NCBI GenBank assembly: GCA_963728165.1
Contig: CAVSIY010000004.1
Coordinates: 186,001-250,000, forward strand
Length of the DNA stretch: 64,000 bases
Direction: 5' to 3'
Source: Hyphomicrobium_A sp963728165
GTDB lineage: Bacteria; Pseudomonadota; Alphaproteobacteria; Rhizobiales; Hyphomicrobiaceae
In this document: positions 38,031-46,214 of the stretch, piece after piece
Position numbering within the stretch: position 1 is the first letter of the stretch
Layout: every line of letters begins with the position of its first letter
Position numbers and translations under genes: made by a program
The notes under the pieces: model-generated
Told to the model about the DNA's origin: nothing
What the model saw: only the letters and a program-made list of their open reading frames with translations
The model's database searches: none

Positions 38031-38233
38031 GGATCGTCTCGCAAAAAAGCCTTGGAGCGCATGGGCTCGAGCGTTCGGAGCCGCCTCTATAGTCGAGATG
38101 GAGGAGGCATTCAAGCCGCAGGCCTGCGGCCCCTTTTCCCAGCCGCGTCCCGATGCCACTTGAGCGAGCAGGACCCGTGAGGCATGGTCGGTTAATCCCA
38201 CCGAGCGATCCGCCCCGAAAGGGCCTGCGAGAC

Positions 38234-40066
38234 TTGAGCCGCACCGACACGACAGCGCACGAGCCGCCTCCCGAACGCCCGGGCCCCGAGGCCGACGGCG
38301 AGCCGGGAAAGCGCGCCACCTCGCTGCGTCCGCTGCTGGCGCTGCGGCCTTACGTCATGCGCCACCGCGGAACGCTGGTGCTCGCGGGGATCGCGCTCCT
38401 CGTCTCGGCCACGGCCATGCTCGTCATCCCCCTGGCCGTGCGGCGGGTGATCGATCTGGGGTTCGGGTCGAAGGACGGCCTCTTCGTCGACCGCTATTTC
38501 GCCATGCTGGTCGTCATCGGCCTCATCCTCGCGGTCGCGAGTGCGGCACGCTTCTATTACGTGAACTGGCTGGGCGAGCGCGTCGTCGCCGACCTGCGCT
38601 CCGACATTTTCCGCCACATCGCCGGGCTCGGGCCGGCCTTCTTCGAGAAGACGCACTCGGGCGAGGTGATGAGCCGGCTGACGGCCGACACCACGCAGAT
38701 CAAGGCGGTCGCCGGATCGTCGCTCAGCCAGGCCCTGCGCAGCCTCATCATGCTCGTCGGCGCGCTGGCCATGATGTTCGTGACCAGCCCGCGTCTGTCG
38801 CTCTTGGTGCTGCTGGCGATCCCGGTGATCGTGGTGCCGCTCATTGCTTTCGGGCGGTGGGTGCGGCGCCTGTCGCGCCTGGCGCAGGATACGCTTGCCG
38901 AGGCCTCGGCCTACGCGGCCGAGAACTTGAGTGCGGTGCGCACCATGCAGGCGTTCGCGCACGAGCGCGTCGCTGCCAACCGCTATCAAAACGCAGTGGA
39001 GCGCTCGTTCGACGCCGCGCGCGAGCGCATGAAGGCGCGCGCCTGGCTGACCGCACTCGCCATGTTCCTGGTCGTTGCCAGCGTCACCGGCGTCTTGTGG
39101 TTCGGTGCGGCCTCCGTGATCAACGGAAGCATGACAGCCGGACGGCTCGGTCAGTTCGTCCTCTATGCGGTGTTCGCCGCGGCAGCGTTCGCGCAAGTCT
39201 CCGAGGTGTGGGGCGAGGTGAGCCAGGCCGCCGGCGCCGCCGAGCGGCTCGCCGAGTTGCTGGCGGTGGAGCCGGAGATCCGCTCACCCGCCCACCCGGT
39301 GCCGCTGCCCGTTCCGCCGCGCGGCGACATCGCGTTCAAGGCCGTGCGCTTTTCCTATCCCGACCGCCCCCAGACGGCGGCGCTCAACGGCGTGTCGTTC
39401 CACGTGAAGCCGGGCGAGACGGTGGCCGTCGTCGGCCCGTCGGGGGCGGGGAAATCCACCATCTTCAACCTGCTGCTACGCTTCTTCGACCCGCAAGCGG
39501 GCGAGGTATGCATCGACGGGGTGAAGGCATGTGACGCCGACATAGACGCGTTGCGCGCGCGCATGGCGCTGGTGCCGCAGGATGTGGCGCTGTTTGCCGA
39601 CACGCTCGCCGAGAACATCCGCTACGGCGTCCCCGACGCCAGTCTCGAGGCGGTGCAACGCGCGGCCGTGGCGGCGCAGGCCGACGAGTTCATCCGCGCG
39701 CTGCCCGACGGCTATGACACGCGCCTCGGCGAGCGCGGCATCCAGCTGTCGGGGGGCCAGCGCCAGCGCATCGCCATCGCGCGCGCGATCCTCAAAGATG
39801 CGCCGATCCTCCTGCTCGACGAGGCGACGAGCGCGCTCGACGCGGAGAGCGAGGCGCTGGTGCAGCGGGCGCTCGAGCGCCTCATGAAGGGCCGCACCAC
39901 GCTCGTCATCGCCCATCGCCTCGCCACGGTGCAGAAGGCGAACCGCATCCTCGTCATGGACAAGGGGCAGATCGTCGAGGAAGGGACGCACGCGGAGCTC
40001 GTGGCCAAAGGCGGCCTTTACGGGCGCCTCGCCGAGATGCAGTTCACGGCCGAAGCAGCCGAGTAA
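38234..40066 (+). CDS. ABC transporter, fused permease and ATPase (MsbA/exporter type)
   Basis: A 610-residue half-transporter from the TTG at 38234; an ATG at 38153 would add 27 residues that do not look like protein. Six helices (from LVLAGIALLVSATAMLVIPLA on) form the exporter membrane domain. The ATPase domain has GPSGAGKST (Walker A), LSGGQRQRIAIARA (signature), ILLLDEATSALD (Walker B) and a switch His in LVIAHRL. It should act as a homodimer, exporting a lipid or hydrophobic compound. Neighbours do not indicate the cargo. Confidence 0.9.
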   Translation: MSRTDTTAHEPPPERPGPEADGEPGKRATSLRPLLALRPYVMRHRGTLVLAGIALLVSATAMLVIPLAVRRVIDLGFGSKDGLFVDRYFAMLVVIGLILAVASAARFYYVNWLGERVVADLRSDIFRHIAGLGPAFFEKTHSGEVMSRLTADTTQIKAVAGSSLSQALRSLIMLVGALAMMFVTSPRLSLLVLLAIPVIVVPLIAFGRWVRRLSRLAQDTLAEASAYAAENLSAVRTMQAFAHERVAANRYQNAVERSFDAARERMKARAWLTALAMFLVVASVTGVLWFGAASVINGSMTAGRLGQFVLYAVFAAAAFAQVSEVWGEVSQAAGAAERLAELLAVEPEIRSPAHPVPLPVPPRGDIAFKAVRFSYPDRPQTAALNGVSFHVKPGETVAVVGPSGAGKSTIFNLLLRFFDPQAGEVCIDGVKACDADIDALRARMALVPQDVALFADTLAENIRYGVPDASLEAVQRAAVAAQADEFIRALPDGYDTRLGERGIQLSGGQRQRIAIARAILKDAPILLLDEATSALDAESEALVQRALERLMKGRTTLVIAHRLATVQKANRILVMDKGQIVEEGTHAELVAKGGLYGRLAEMQFTAEAAE

Positions 40067-40254
40067 AGACTGCCTTTCCCCTTTCCGTTTCCCAACCCTT
40101 GCCAATGCCCAAGCCAGCGACAGGGCAGAAGTTTCTTGTGCATCTTAGCTTGATGCTAAGACTGGATGGGCAAGCTCGGCCCAAGCTCGACCCCGGGGCA
40201 CCCCGCGCCCGCCGGGTCCAACACCAAGAGACGTAAAGGGGAGGGAGACGACCC

Positions 40255-40818
40255 ATGGCGACATCACCGGAGAACGCCCTGACGCCCAGCCCGTCGGCCG
40301 ACGGCCGCGGGCCCGCTCCGTTGTGGGTTTGGCTGCTGGTGCTGGTGCTCGCAACGCTCGCCGTCTACGGCGGCTACACCGCTGCCTCCAACTACCAGCG
40401 TTACTACGACACCGAGACCGCCCGCCAGGCGCTCGCCCGCGACAAGGACCGGCTCGAGGCGAACCTCGCCGACTCCAAGCAGCAGGCGGAGCAGGCCGAC
40501 AAGGCGAGGAGCGAGGCTGAGACTGCGCTGGAGCAGTCGCGCGCCGACACGCAAACCGCCTCCGAGCAGATCAGCGACCTGCAGGGCCAGCTGGGTGCCG
40601 CGCAGGACAAGATCAAGTCGCTGGAAGGCTCCGTCGCGGCGGCGGAGGCCAAAGCCAAGCAGGCAACGGATGCGAAGACGGCGCTGGAGCAAGAGGTCGA
40701 AGGCCTGAAGAGCAAGCTCAACGACATCCAGACGAAGCTCGATCAGACCGTATCGGACCTGACCAAGGCCCAGAAGCAGAGCACGTCGCAACCGGAGACG
40801 CAGCCGGCCCAGCCCTGA
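40255..40818 (+). CDS. Membrane-anchored coiled-coil protein, unknown function
   Basis: A 187-residue protein with one helix (APLWVWLLVLVLATLAVYGGYTAA, about residues 21-44) and then a continuous coiled coil of about 130 residues with heptads rich in Lys, Glu, Ala and Gln, ending in a Ser/Gln/Pro tail. Nothing enzymatic is visible. A GGGAGGG precedes the ATG. It may be a periplasmic spacer or scaffold; it converges with the OmpA-like gene 13 bases on. Confidence 0.65.
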   Translation: MATSPENALTPSPSADGRGPAPLWVWLLVLVLATLAVYGGYTAASNYQRYYDTETARQALARDKDRLEANLADSKQQAEQADKARSEAETALEQSRADTQTASEQISDLQGQLGAAQDKIKSLEGSVAAAEAKAKQATDAKTALEQEVEGLKSKLNDIQTKLDQTVSDLTKAQKQSTSQPETQPAQP

Positions 40819-40831
40819 GCGGGGGCAACAC

Positions 40832-41860
40832 TTACCTGTTGGTCAGCTTGAGCTCGATGCGGCGGTTCTGCTGCAAGCTTGCCTCGTCGGTCCCGGTCGT
40901 CAGCGGCCGGAACTCGCCGTAGCCCGCGGCGACGAGGCGCGTGGGATCGACGCCGCGGCTGATCAGATAGCGCACCACCGAGATCGCACGCGCCGTCGAC
41001 AGCTCCCAGTTCGACGGGAACGTCGGGCTGGCGATCGGGCGAATGTCGGTGTGGCCGTCGACCTGCAGCGCCCAATTTATTTCTTTAGGGATCTCGCCCT
41101 GCAGCTCGCGGATGGCGGACGCGATCTGATCCATCGCCGCGAGGCCCTCAGGCGTCAGCGTGGCCGAGCCTGACGGGAACAACACCTCCGATTGGAACAC
41201 GAAGCGGTCGCCGACGATCTTGATGTCCTTGCGGTTCTTCAGAAGCTCGCGCAGGCGCCCGAAGAAGTCGGAGCGGTAGCGCTGCAGCTCCTGCACCTGG
41301 CGCGCGAGCGCCGCGTTGAGCCGCGCCCCCAAATCCTTGATGCGCGACTGGCTCTCGGCGTCCTTTTTCTCGGAGGCTTCCAGCGCCTCGTTCAAGGCCG
41401 CGATCTGCCGGCGCAGCGACAAGAGTTGCTGGTTCAAGATGTCGACCTTGGCAAGCGCCTCATTAGAGATGCTCTTCTCGCTCTCCAGAGCCTTCTCCAG
41501 CCCGGAGATGCGCGTCTGCGCCGACTTCGCCTGCTCGTCGCCCGACAAGGCAAAGCCCGACAGCTTGGAGTTCTCCGCGCGCAACGACGACAGCGTCGCC
41601 TGCAGCGCGGCGAGATCGTCCTCGGCCGACTTGCTCTTGCCCTTCTCCAAGGCGAGCAGATTGGTGAGCTCGCTGATCTGCCGCGTCAGCTTCTTGAGCG
41701 CGGTGTCCTTGCCGCTTGCCTCCTCGCTGGCGAAGTACTGGGCCAGCATGAAGATCGACATGAGGAAGATGACGACCAGAAGCAGCGTCGACAGGACATC
41801 GACATAGCCCGGCCAGAACTCCGCGTACTCTCCGCCGCGCCGCGTGCGTCCGCGCGCCAT
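40832..41860 (-). CDS. OmpA/MotB-like peptidoglycan-binding protein
   Basis: A 342-residue protein. A single N-terminal helix (YVDVLSTLLLVVIFLMSIFMLAQYF) carries an Asp at its start, as the proton-channel Asp does in MotB. A coiled coil of about 130 residues follows, then an OmpA-like C-terminal domain with VDGHTDIRPI, NWELSTARAISVVRYL and GYGEFRPL for peptidoglycan binding. It is transcribed with the MotA/TolQ-like gene 167 bases upstream. Together they probably form a proton-driven inner-membrane machine anchored to the wall; no flagellar genes are near. Confidence 0.85.
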   Translation of the reverse strand: MARGRTRRGGEYAEFWPGYVDVLSTLLLVVIFLMSIFMLAQYFASEEASGKDTALKKLTRQISELTNLLALEKGKSKSAEDDLAALQATLSSLRAENSKLSGFALSGDEQAKSAQTRISGLEKALESEKSISNEALAKVDILNQQLLSLRRQIAALNEALEASEKKDAESQSRIKDLGARLNAALARQVQELQRYRSDFFGRLRELLKNRKDIKIVGDRFVFQSEVLFPSGSATLTPEGLAAMDQIASAIRELQGEIPKEINWALQVDGHTDIRPIASPTFPSNWELSTARAISVVRYLISRGVDPTRLVAAGYGEFRPLTTGTDEASLQQNRRIELKLTNR

Positions 41861-41864
41861 CTCT

Positions 41865-42030
41865 TAGTGTCCCGATTCCGAAGCTCGCCGGCGCTCGATG
41901 CTGGCCTCATGAGCGAGCTTCGCAATCATGAGGGACACTAGAATCATGGAGCTACTAGTGTGATTCAGATCGAAAAATTCGCTCAGAACCCTGCCGCGAA
42001 GTGAGGCGAATTTTTCGATCATCACACTAG
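41865..42030. repeat. Double palindromic (MITE/REP-like) element in the MotA/OmpA-like operon
   Basis: Two inverted repeats fill the gap. The first has outer arms TAGTGTCCC (41865-41873) and GGGACACTA (41932-41940) and inner arms GAAGCTCGC (41880-41888) and GCGAGCTTC (41913-41921). The second has arms at 41955-41982 and 42006-42030 (CTAGTGTGAT...GATCGAAAAATTCGC), identical over 25 bases apart from a TCA insertion. Both start with a TAGTGT-type end. The right end overlaps and supplies the stop codon of the upstream gene. No transposase is present. Confidence 0.75.
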
Positions 42031-43085
42031 CCTCGGCGCTGCATGTTGCTGGCAAGCTCGCGCAGCGCGCTCGCCACATCCGACTGCTGGGCGGCCTGCT
42101 CGTCGACCCACTCGCGCACGACCTTTTGCTCGGCGCGCATCTGCGAGACGAGCTGATTGACGCCGCGGGCAAGCTCGCGGATCTGCTCCTCCGCCACACC
42201 AGAACCGCCCGAATGCGTCAGCGAGCCGGCGATGGCCTGGTCGGAGAGGCGGCTCGAGAGATCCTCCACCGCCCGCTGCATATGCAGGATCGCGGTCGAC
42301 AGCTGGCGGTTCACCTGGTCGGTCGACACGTTGCCGCTGGGGGTGAGCTCGGTGATGCCCGACAGCCATTCCTCCAGCTCGTTGTAGAAACGATTGTGCG
42401 CATGGCTCGCCTGCAGCTCGAGAAAGCCCAGCACCAGCGAGCCGGACAGACCCAGAAGCGACGACGAGAAGGCCGTGCCCATGCCCTTCAGCGGCGCCGC
42501 GAGGCCGGCCTTGAGATCGGAGAACATTGTGACGTTGTTGGTGGCGCCGGTATCGATCGCATCGATCGCGCCACCAACGGAGGAGATGGTCTGCAACAAT
42601 CCCCAGAAGGTGCCGAGCAGACCCAGGAACACCAAAAGGCCGACGAGATAGCGGCCGGTGTCGCGCGCCTCGTCGAGCCGCGACCCGATCGAATCCATGA
42701 TCGAGCGCAGCGACGTGGTCGACAGCGAGAGCACCCCGGTGCGGTCGCGCAACATCGCCGCCATGGGCGCCAGCAAGATCGGCTGATGCGAGATGGCGAG
42801 GCCGGGGTCGGCGATGCGGAAGGCGTTGATCCAGCGGATCTCGGGATAAAGCCGGATGACCTGGCGGAAGGCGTAGATGATGCCGAGCAGCAAGACGCCA
42901 ACGATGAGGCCGTTGAGGCCCGGGTTGTTCATGAAGGAGACGATGAGCTGCTTGTGCAGAATGGCGCCCAGGAAGGTGACGAGGGTGAGAAAGATGAGCA
43001 TGCGGATCAGGAACACGCCGGGCGGCGTCAGCGTCCTGTGCACCAGCGGGGACGAGGCTAGGTCGGTCGGTCGTCTTCTGGCCAT
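42027..43085 (-). CDS. MotA/TolQ/ExbB-like proton channel protein
   Basis: A 352-residue membrane protein with two N-terminal helices and a paired helix region around GRYLVGLLVFLGLLGTFWGLLQTISSVGGAI, the conserved MotA/TolQ/ExbB segment, then KGMGTAFSSSLLGLSGSLVLGFLEL. The C-terminal third is helical and cytoplasmic. The TAG stop is part of the palindromic element described at 41865-42030, so the original C-terminus may have been a little different. It works with the OmpA-like protein as an ion-driven complex of unknown purpose, conserved in Rhizobiales. Confidence 0.86.
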   Translation of the reverse strand: MARRRPTDLASSPLVHRTLTPPGVFLIRMLIFLTLVTFLGAILHKQLIVSFMNNPGLNGLIVGVLLLGIIYAFRQVIRLYPEIRWINAFRIADPGLAISHQPILLAPMAAMLRDRTGVLSLSTTSLRSIMDSIGSRLDEARDTGRYLVGLLVFLGLLGTFWGLLQTISSVGGAIDAIDTGATNNVTMFSDLKAGLAAPLKGMGTAFSSSLLGLSGSLVLGFLELQASHAHNRFYNELEEWLSGITELTPSGNVSTDQVNRQLSTAILHMQRAVEDLSSRLSDQAIAGSLTHSGGSGVAEEQIRELARGVNQLVSQMRAEQKVVREWVDEQAAQQSDVASALRELASNMQRRG

Positions 43086-43186
43086 CTACGGATCTCCGCT
43101 GCGGGCCGCGCTTCGGCGACGGGCGAGATTACCCGAAGCCTTTGCCAGCACAAATCGGCAAGATCGTGCCTGGCTAACGCTCAAGC

Positions 43187-43990
43187 TCAGGCCCCGGCGG
43201 GGACCTCGGCTATGAGGCGCAAAAGCGCCTTCTGAATGGCGCCGTTCGCAGCAAGCACTTCCGACCGGTCGAACATCTCAGCACCGCCGGCCAGGTCGGA
43301 AATGGTGCCGCCGGCCTCGCGCACGATGACGATTCCGGCCGCGGTGTCCCACGGCTGGATGTTGCGCTCCCAGTAGGCGTCGAATCGGCCTGCCGCGGTC
43401 CAGGCGAGATCGAGCGCGGCCGAGCCCGTGCGCCGCACGCCTGCGACCTCTCTCATCACGCGGGCGATCTCTTTGAGGAAGGACGTATGGCCTGCGCGCC
43501 CCAAGTGGGGGATGCCGGTCGTCACCAGCGCGTCGGCCAGCGACTTGCGCACCGCGACCCTGAGGCGGCGGCGATCGTTGAGATAGGCGCCTTTGCCCTT
43601 CTCGGCCGTGAACATCTCGTCGGCGATCGGGTTGTAGACGACACCGGCGACGAGCTGGCCCTCACGCTCGAGCCCGATCGAGATGGAAAACAGCGGCACC
43701 CCGTGCAGGAAGTTCGTCGTCCCGTCGAGCGGGTCGACGATCCAGCGATGGCTGCGGTCATCGCCCAAAATCTCGCCCCGCTCCTCCATGAGAAAGCTGT
43801 AGCCGGGCCGCGCCTTCGACAATTCGCGATGGATGATTTCCTCGGCCTTGTGGTCGGCCGCCGACACGAAGTTGCCGGGCCCCTTCACCGACACCTGCAG
43901 GTTCTCCACCTCGCCGAAGTCGCGCGTGAGGCTGCGGCCCGCCTTGCGGGCGGCCCCGGTCATGACGTTCAATAGCGCGGAGCCGGGCAT
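43187..43990 (-). CDS. suhB: Inositol monophosphatase family protein (SuhB-like)
   Basis: A 267-residue Mg-dependent sugar phosphatase. The motifs are all visible: FVSAADHKAEEII, the metal-binding EERGE, WIVDPLDGTTNFLHGVPLFSISIGL, and the C-terminal IQPWDTAAGIVIVREAGGTISDL. It dephosphorylates inositol phosphates, and E. coli SuhB also assists rRNA transcription. It lies between the MotA-like gene and the Sel1 gene on the same strand. Confidence 0.92.
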   Translation of the reverse strand: MPGSALLNVMTGAARKAGRSLTRDFGEVENLQVSVKGPGNFVSAADHKAEEIIHRELSKARPGYSFLMEERGEILGDDRSHRWIVDPLDGTTNFLHGVPLFSISIGLEREGQLVAGVVYNPIADEMFTAEKGKGAYLNDRRRLRVAVRKSLADALVTTGIPHLGRAGHTSFLKEIARVMREVAGVRRTGSAALDLAWTAAGRFDAYWERNIQPWDTAAGIVIVREAGGTISDLAGGAEMFDRSEVLAANGAIQKALLRLIAEVPAGA

Positions 43991-44075
43991 CGTGGGTTGC
44001 GTCTCTCGGGGGAAAAGCGCGGGGGGCGCGCCCGACTAACGCCATTCGGCCGCCGCTGGCAAGGCCGTAATCTTG

Positions 44076-45131
44076 TCAGAAGAGTCCCGCCTTCTCGCGC
44101 CACTCGGTCGCGGCCTTCTCGGCGGCCAGCTGCTGCGCTTTGGGGAGCTTGCCGACGAGCGCATCGAGGCCCGCATCCTTGAGCCCGCCGGCCTTGGCGA
44201 TGAGGCGCCACTTGGCGGCCTCGGTCTCGCTCTTCTTGACGCCGACCCCTTCGGCATAAAGGTGCGCCAGGCGGTTCTGAGCGCTCGCCAGACCCTTCTG
44301 CGCTGCTGCTCTAAGGTAGGGGATCGCCTTGGGCTCATCGCGCTTCAGTCCGAGCCCGCGCAACAGCACCACGGCATATTCGAGCTGCGCCTCAGCCATG
44401 CCCTGTGCGGCGGCCTTGCCCAGCCAGTACGAGGCCTGCAGCGCATCGGCAGGCACGCCGACACCCTTCTGATAGAGGCCGCCCAGATCGTATTGAGCCG
44501 CGGCGATGCCCTTCTCGGCGGCATAGCGGATGTGCTGCGCGGCCCGATAGGGGTTTTGAGGTTTGCCGTCGCCTGTGAGGAACAAGAGGCCGAGGTTGTA
44601 GTTGGCTTGCGGGTGACCGGTCAGCGCCGCCTTCTCGAACAGCTCGGCCGCCTTGTGGCGATCCTTCTTGACGCCGCGCCCCTCCGCGTAAAGAACGCCC
44701 AGCTCGAACGTCGCGTTCACGTCGCCGAGCTCGGCGCCGCGCTGATACCATTTCGCCGCAAGCGCCTCGTCCTTGCCGACCCCGAGCCCCTCCGCGTAGA
44801 TGCGCCCGATCAGCGTGTGCGCCTGCGGCTCGCCGCGCTTGGCTGCCGCCTCTGCGAGCTTGAGCGCCGTCAGGTACTGCCCCTGATCGAAGGCGATGTA
44901 GGCGGCGTCGTCGCCTGTGGGCTTGACCAGCAGCTTGCTATCGGGGTCTGCGGCTGGCGAGGCGGTGCTGGTGCGGTCCGGCTTGAACGTCGGTGTGATC
45001 TTGACGGGCCTGCCGGCCGGGCGCTTGGGAGGCTCGACCTCCTTCACCCACGAGCTCGTCTCGGCGCGCACCGGCAGCGCGGCGGCAACGGCGATGAGCA
45101 CGAGCGCGGCAAGACGCGGCATGGTCCTCAT
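44076..45131 (-). CDS. Exported Sel1-repeat protein
   Basis: A 351-residue protein with a signal peptide (LAALVLIAVAAALPVRA) and then about seven Sel1/TPR-like units of 36 residues of the form A..LG.LYAEG.GV.KD...A..W...AA..G, for example ATFELGVLYAEGRGVKKDRHKAAELFEKAALTG. Such repeats bind other proteins, often in envelope stress or exopolysaccharide control. Its ATG overlaps the stop of thiE (ATGA), so translation is coupled. The same order is found in other Rhizobiales, as far as I recall. Confidence 0.87.
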   Translation of the reverse strand: MRTMPRLAALVLIAVAAALPVRAETSSWVKEVEPPKRPAGRPVKITPTFKPDRTSTASPAADPDSKLLVKPTGDDAAYIAFDQGQYLTALKLAEAAAKRGEPQAHTLIGRIYAEGLGVGKDEALAAKWYQRGAELGDVNATFELGVLYAEGRGVKKDRHKAAELFEKAALTGHPQANYNLGLLFLTGDGKPQNPYRAAQHIRYAAEKGIAAAQYDLGGLYQKGVGVPADALQASYWLGKAAAQGMAEAQLEYAVVLLRGLGLKRDEPKAIPYLRAAAQKGLASAQNRLAHLYAEGVGVKKSETEAAKWRLIAKAGGLKDAGLDALVGKLPKAQQLAAEKAATEWREKAGLF

Positions 45132-45769
45132 TGGGCGGCCTCCGGCAGTGCCAAGGCGCGCATCACGTCCTCGCCCCAGCGCGCCAGCGCATCAGGCGGC
45201 AGGAGCGCCGGCGCGCTGAGAGCGACGAAGTCGGCGCCGGCCGCCGCGAGTACCGCCGCCTCTTCCGCCGTCTCCACGTCGAAGGCGACGCAGGGCACCT
45301 CGAAGATCTCGCTCCACCAGCCGATGAGCTCGAGGCGGCGCGCGCGTGCCGCGGCCCGATCCTCCACGTGAGGAGGAATGCCGAACCCGACGTATTCGGC
45401 GCCCGCCTCGCCCAGCGTCATGGCGTCGTCACGCGAGCGGCCGGCGTCGGCGCCGACGATGAAGCGGCCGCCAACAATGTCGCGCGCCTCGCCATAGCGC
45501 GCCACGATGTCCTTGCTCCAGGGCAGGTGCACGCCGTCGGCACGCAGCGTGCGCGCCAAGGCGGCGTCCCCCATAATGAGCGCCGCGATGCCCTTGGCCT
45601 GAGCGAGCTCGATGAGCGGCCGTGCCACGCGCGCATCGAGAGGAACGTCGGCCGCCGGCGCAACGAGCAGCACCGCGACCTCGACGGCGCTCAAGAGCGC
45701 GGTGAGCGCTGCCGGCTCCCGGCCGACCTCGATCACGATGCAGAGCTTCGATCGAACCTCAGGCGCCAT
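45128..45769 (-). CDS. thiE: Thiamine phosphate synthase-like protein
   Basis: A 213-residue TIM-barrel protein of the ThiE/TenI type. GIAALIMGDAALARTLRADGVHLPW corresponds to the ThiE segment with ND-D-GVHLGQ, and GEAGAEYVGFGIPP to the phosphate-binding GADYVGFGP. A C-terminal AAAGADFVALSAPAL completes the barrel. Some thiamine synthase residues differ (for example HLPW for HLGQ), so a related role is possible. First gene of the unit continuing into the Sel1 gene. Confidence 0.75.
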   Translation of the reverse strand: MAPEVRSKLCIVIEVGREPAALTALLSAVEVAVLLVAPAADVPLDARVARPLIELAQAKGIAALIMGDAALARTLRADGVHLPWSKDIVARYGEARDIVGGRFIVGADAGRSRDDAMTLGEAGAEYVGFGIPPHVEDRAAARARRLELIGWWSEIFEVPCVAFDVETAEEAAVLAAAGADFVALSAPALLPPDALARWGEDVMRALALPEAAQ

Positions 45770-45987
45770 CCGCGCACCCCTGATTGGTCACTCAAACGCC
45801 TTGATAGACCGCAATAGGGCGGAATATCGACAAAATGAACCCCATGGCCCGCGCCGCGTTGTCCTTGACGCTGCAAATGCCGAATAAAGCTGAACAAAGG
45901 AGAAGAGCGCCGGCTCTCCTCCCCTTTGTCACATGGGCGCCTCGATCCGCTCCTCGCGGCGAGTGGACCGGCGCTCGACGGATGAGC

Positions 45988-46212
45988 TCAGGCTGTCGTC
46001 GTCGCCCGCTGCGGGGCCTCGTCGCGGCCCTTGAGCAGCCAACGCATAAGGGCGGCGGCGACCGCGGCGCCGAGGAACTGCGCGGCGAGGAAGCCGGCGC
46101 GTCGCCCGGTGCGAGGCCGGAGAAGGTATCGCTCAGCGAGCGGGCGATGGTGACGGCGGGATTGGCGAACGAGGTTGAGGCCGTGAACCAATGGATCCCC
46201 CCCTTCGATCGC
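45988..46212 (-). pseudogene. Aquaporin (AqpS/arsenite channel type), C-terminal remnant
   Basis: Only the last third of a MIP-family channel remains. Directly after the arsM stop the minus strand reads IHWFTASTSFANPAVTIARSLSDTFSGLAPGDAP, with the second NPA motif, and then, after a frame change near 46100, GFLAAQFLGAAVAAALMRWLLKGRDEAP. The first NPA motif and about 150 N-terminal residues are missing. TSFANPAVTIARSL is typical of the aquaporins found in rhizobial arsenic operons. A deletion seems to have joined it to the end of arsM. Confidence 0.72.
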
Positions 46213-46214
46213 TG

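Noticed and set aside
40832..43085. A Zorya-type phage defence system
   Set aside because: The channel and OmpA-like genes fit, but no ZorC/D/E helicase or nuclease is present and the neighbours are housekeeping genes.
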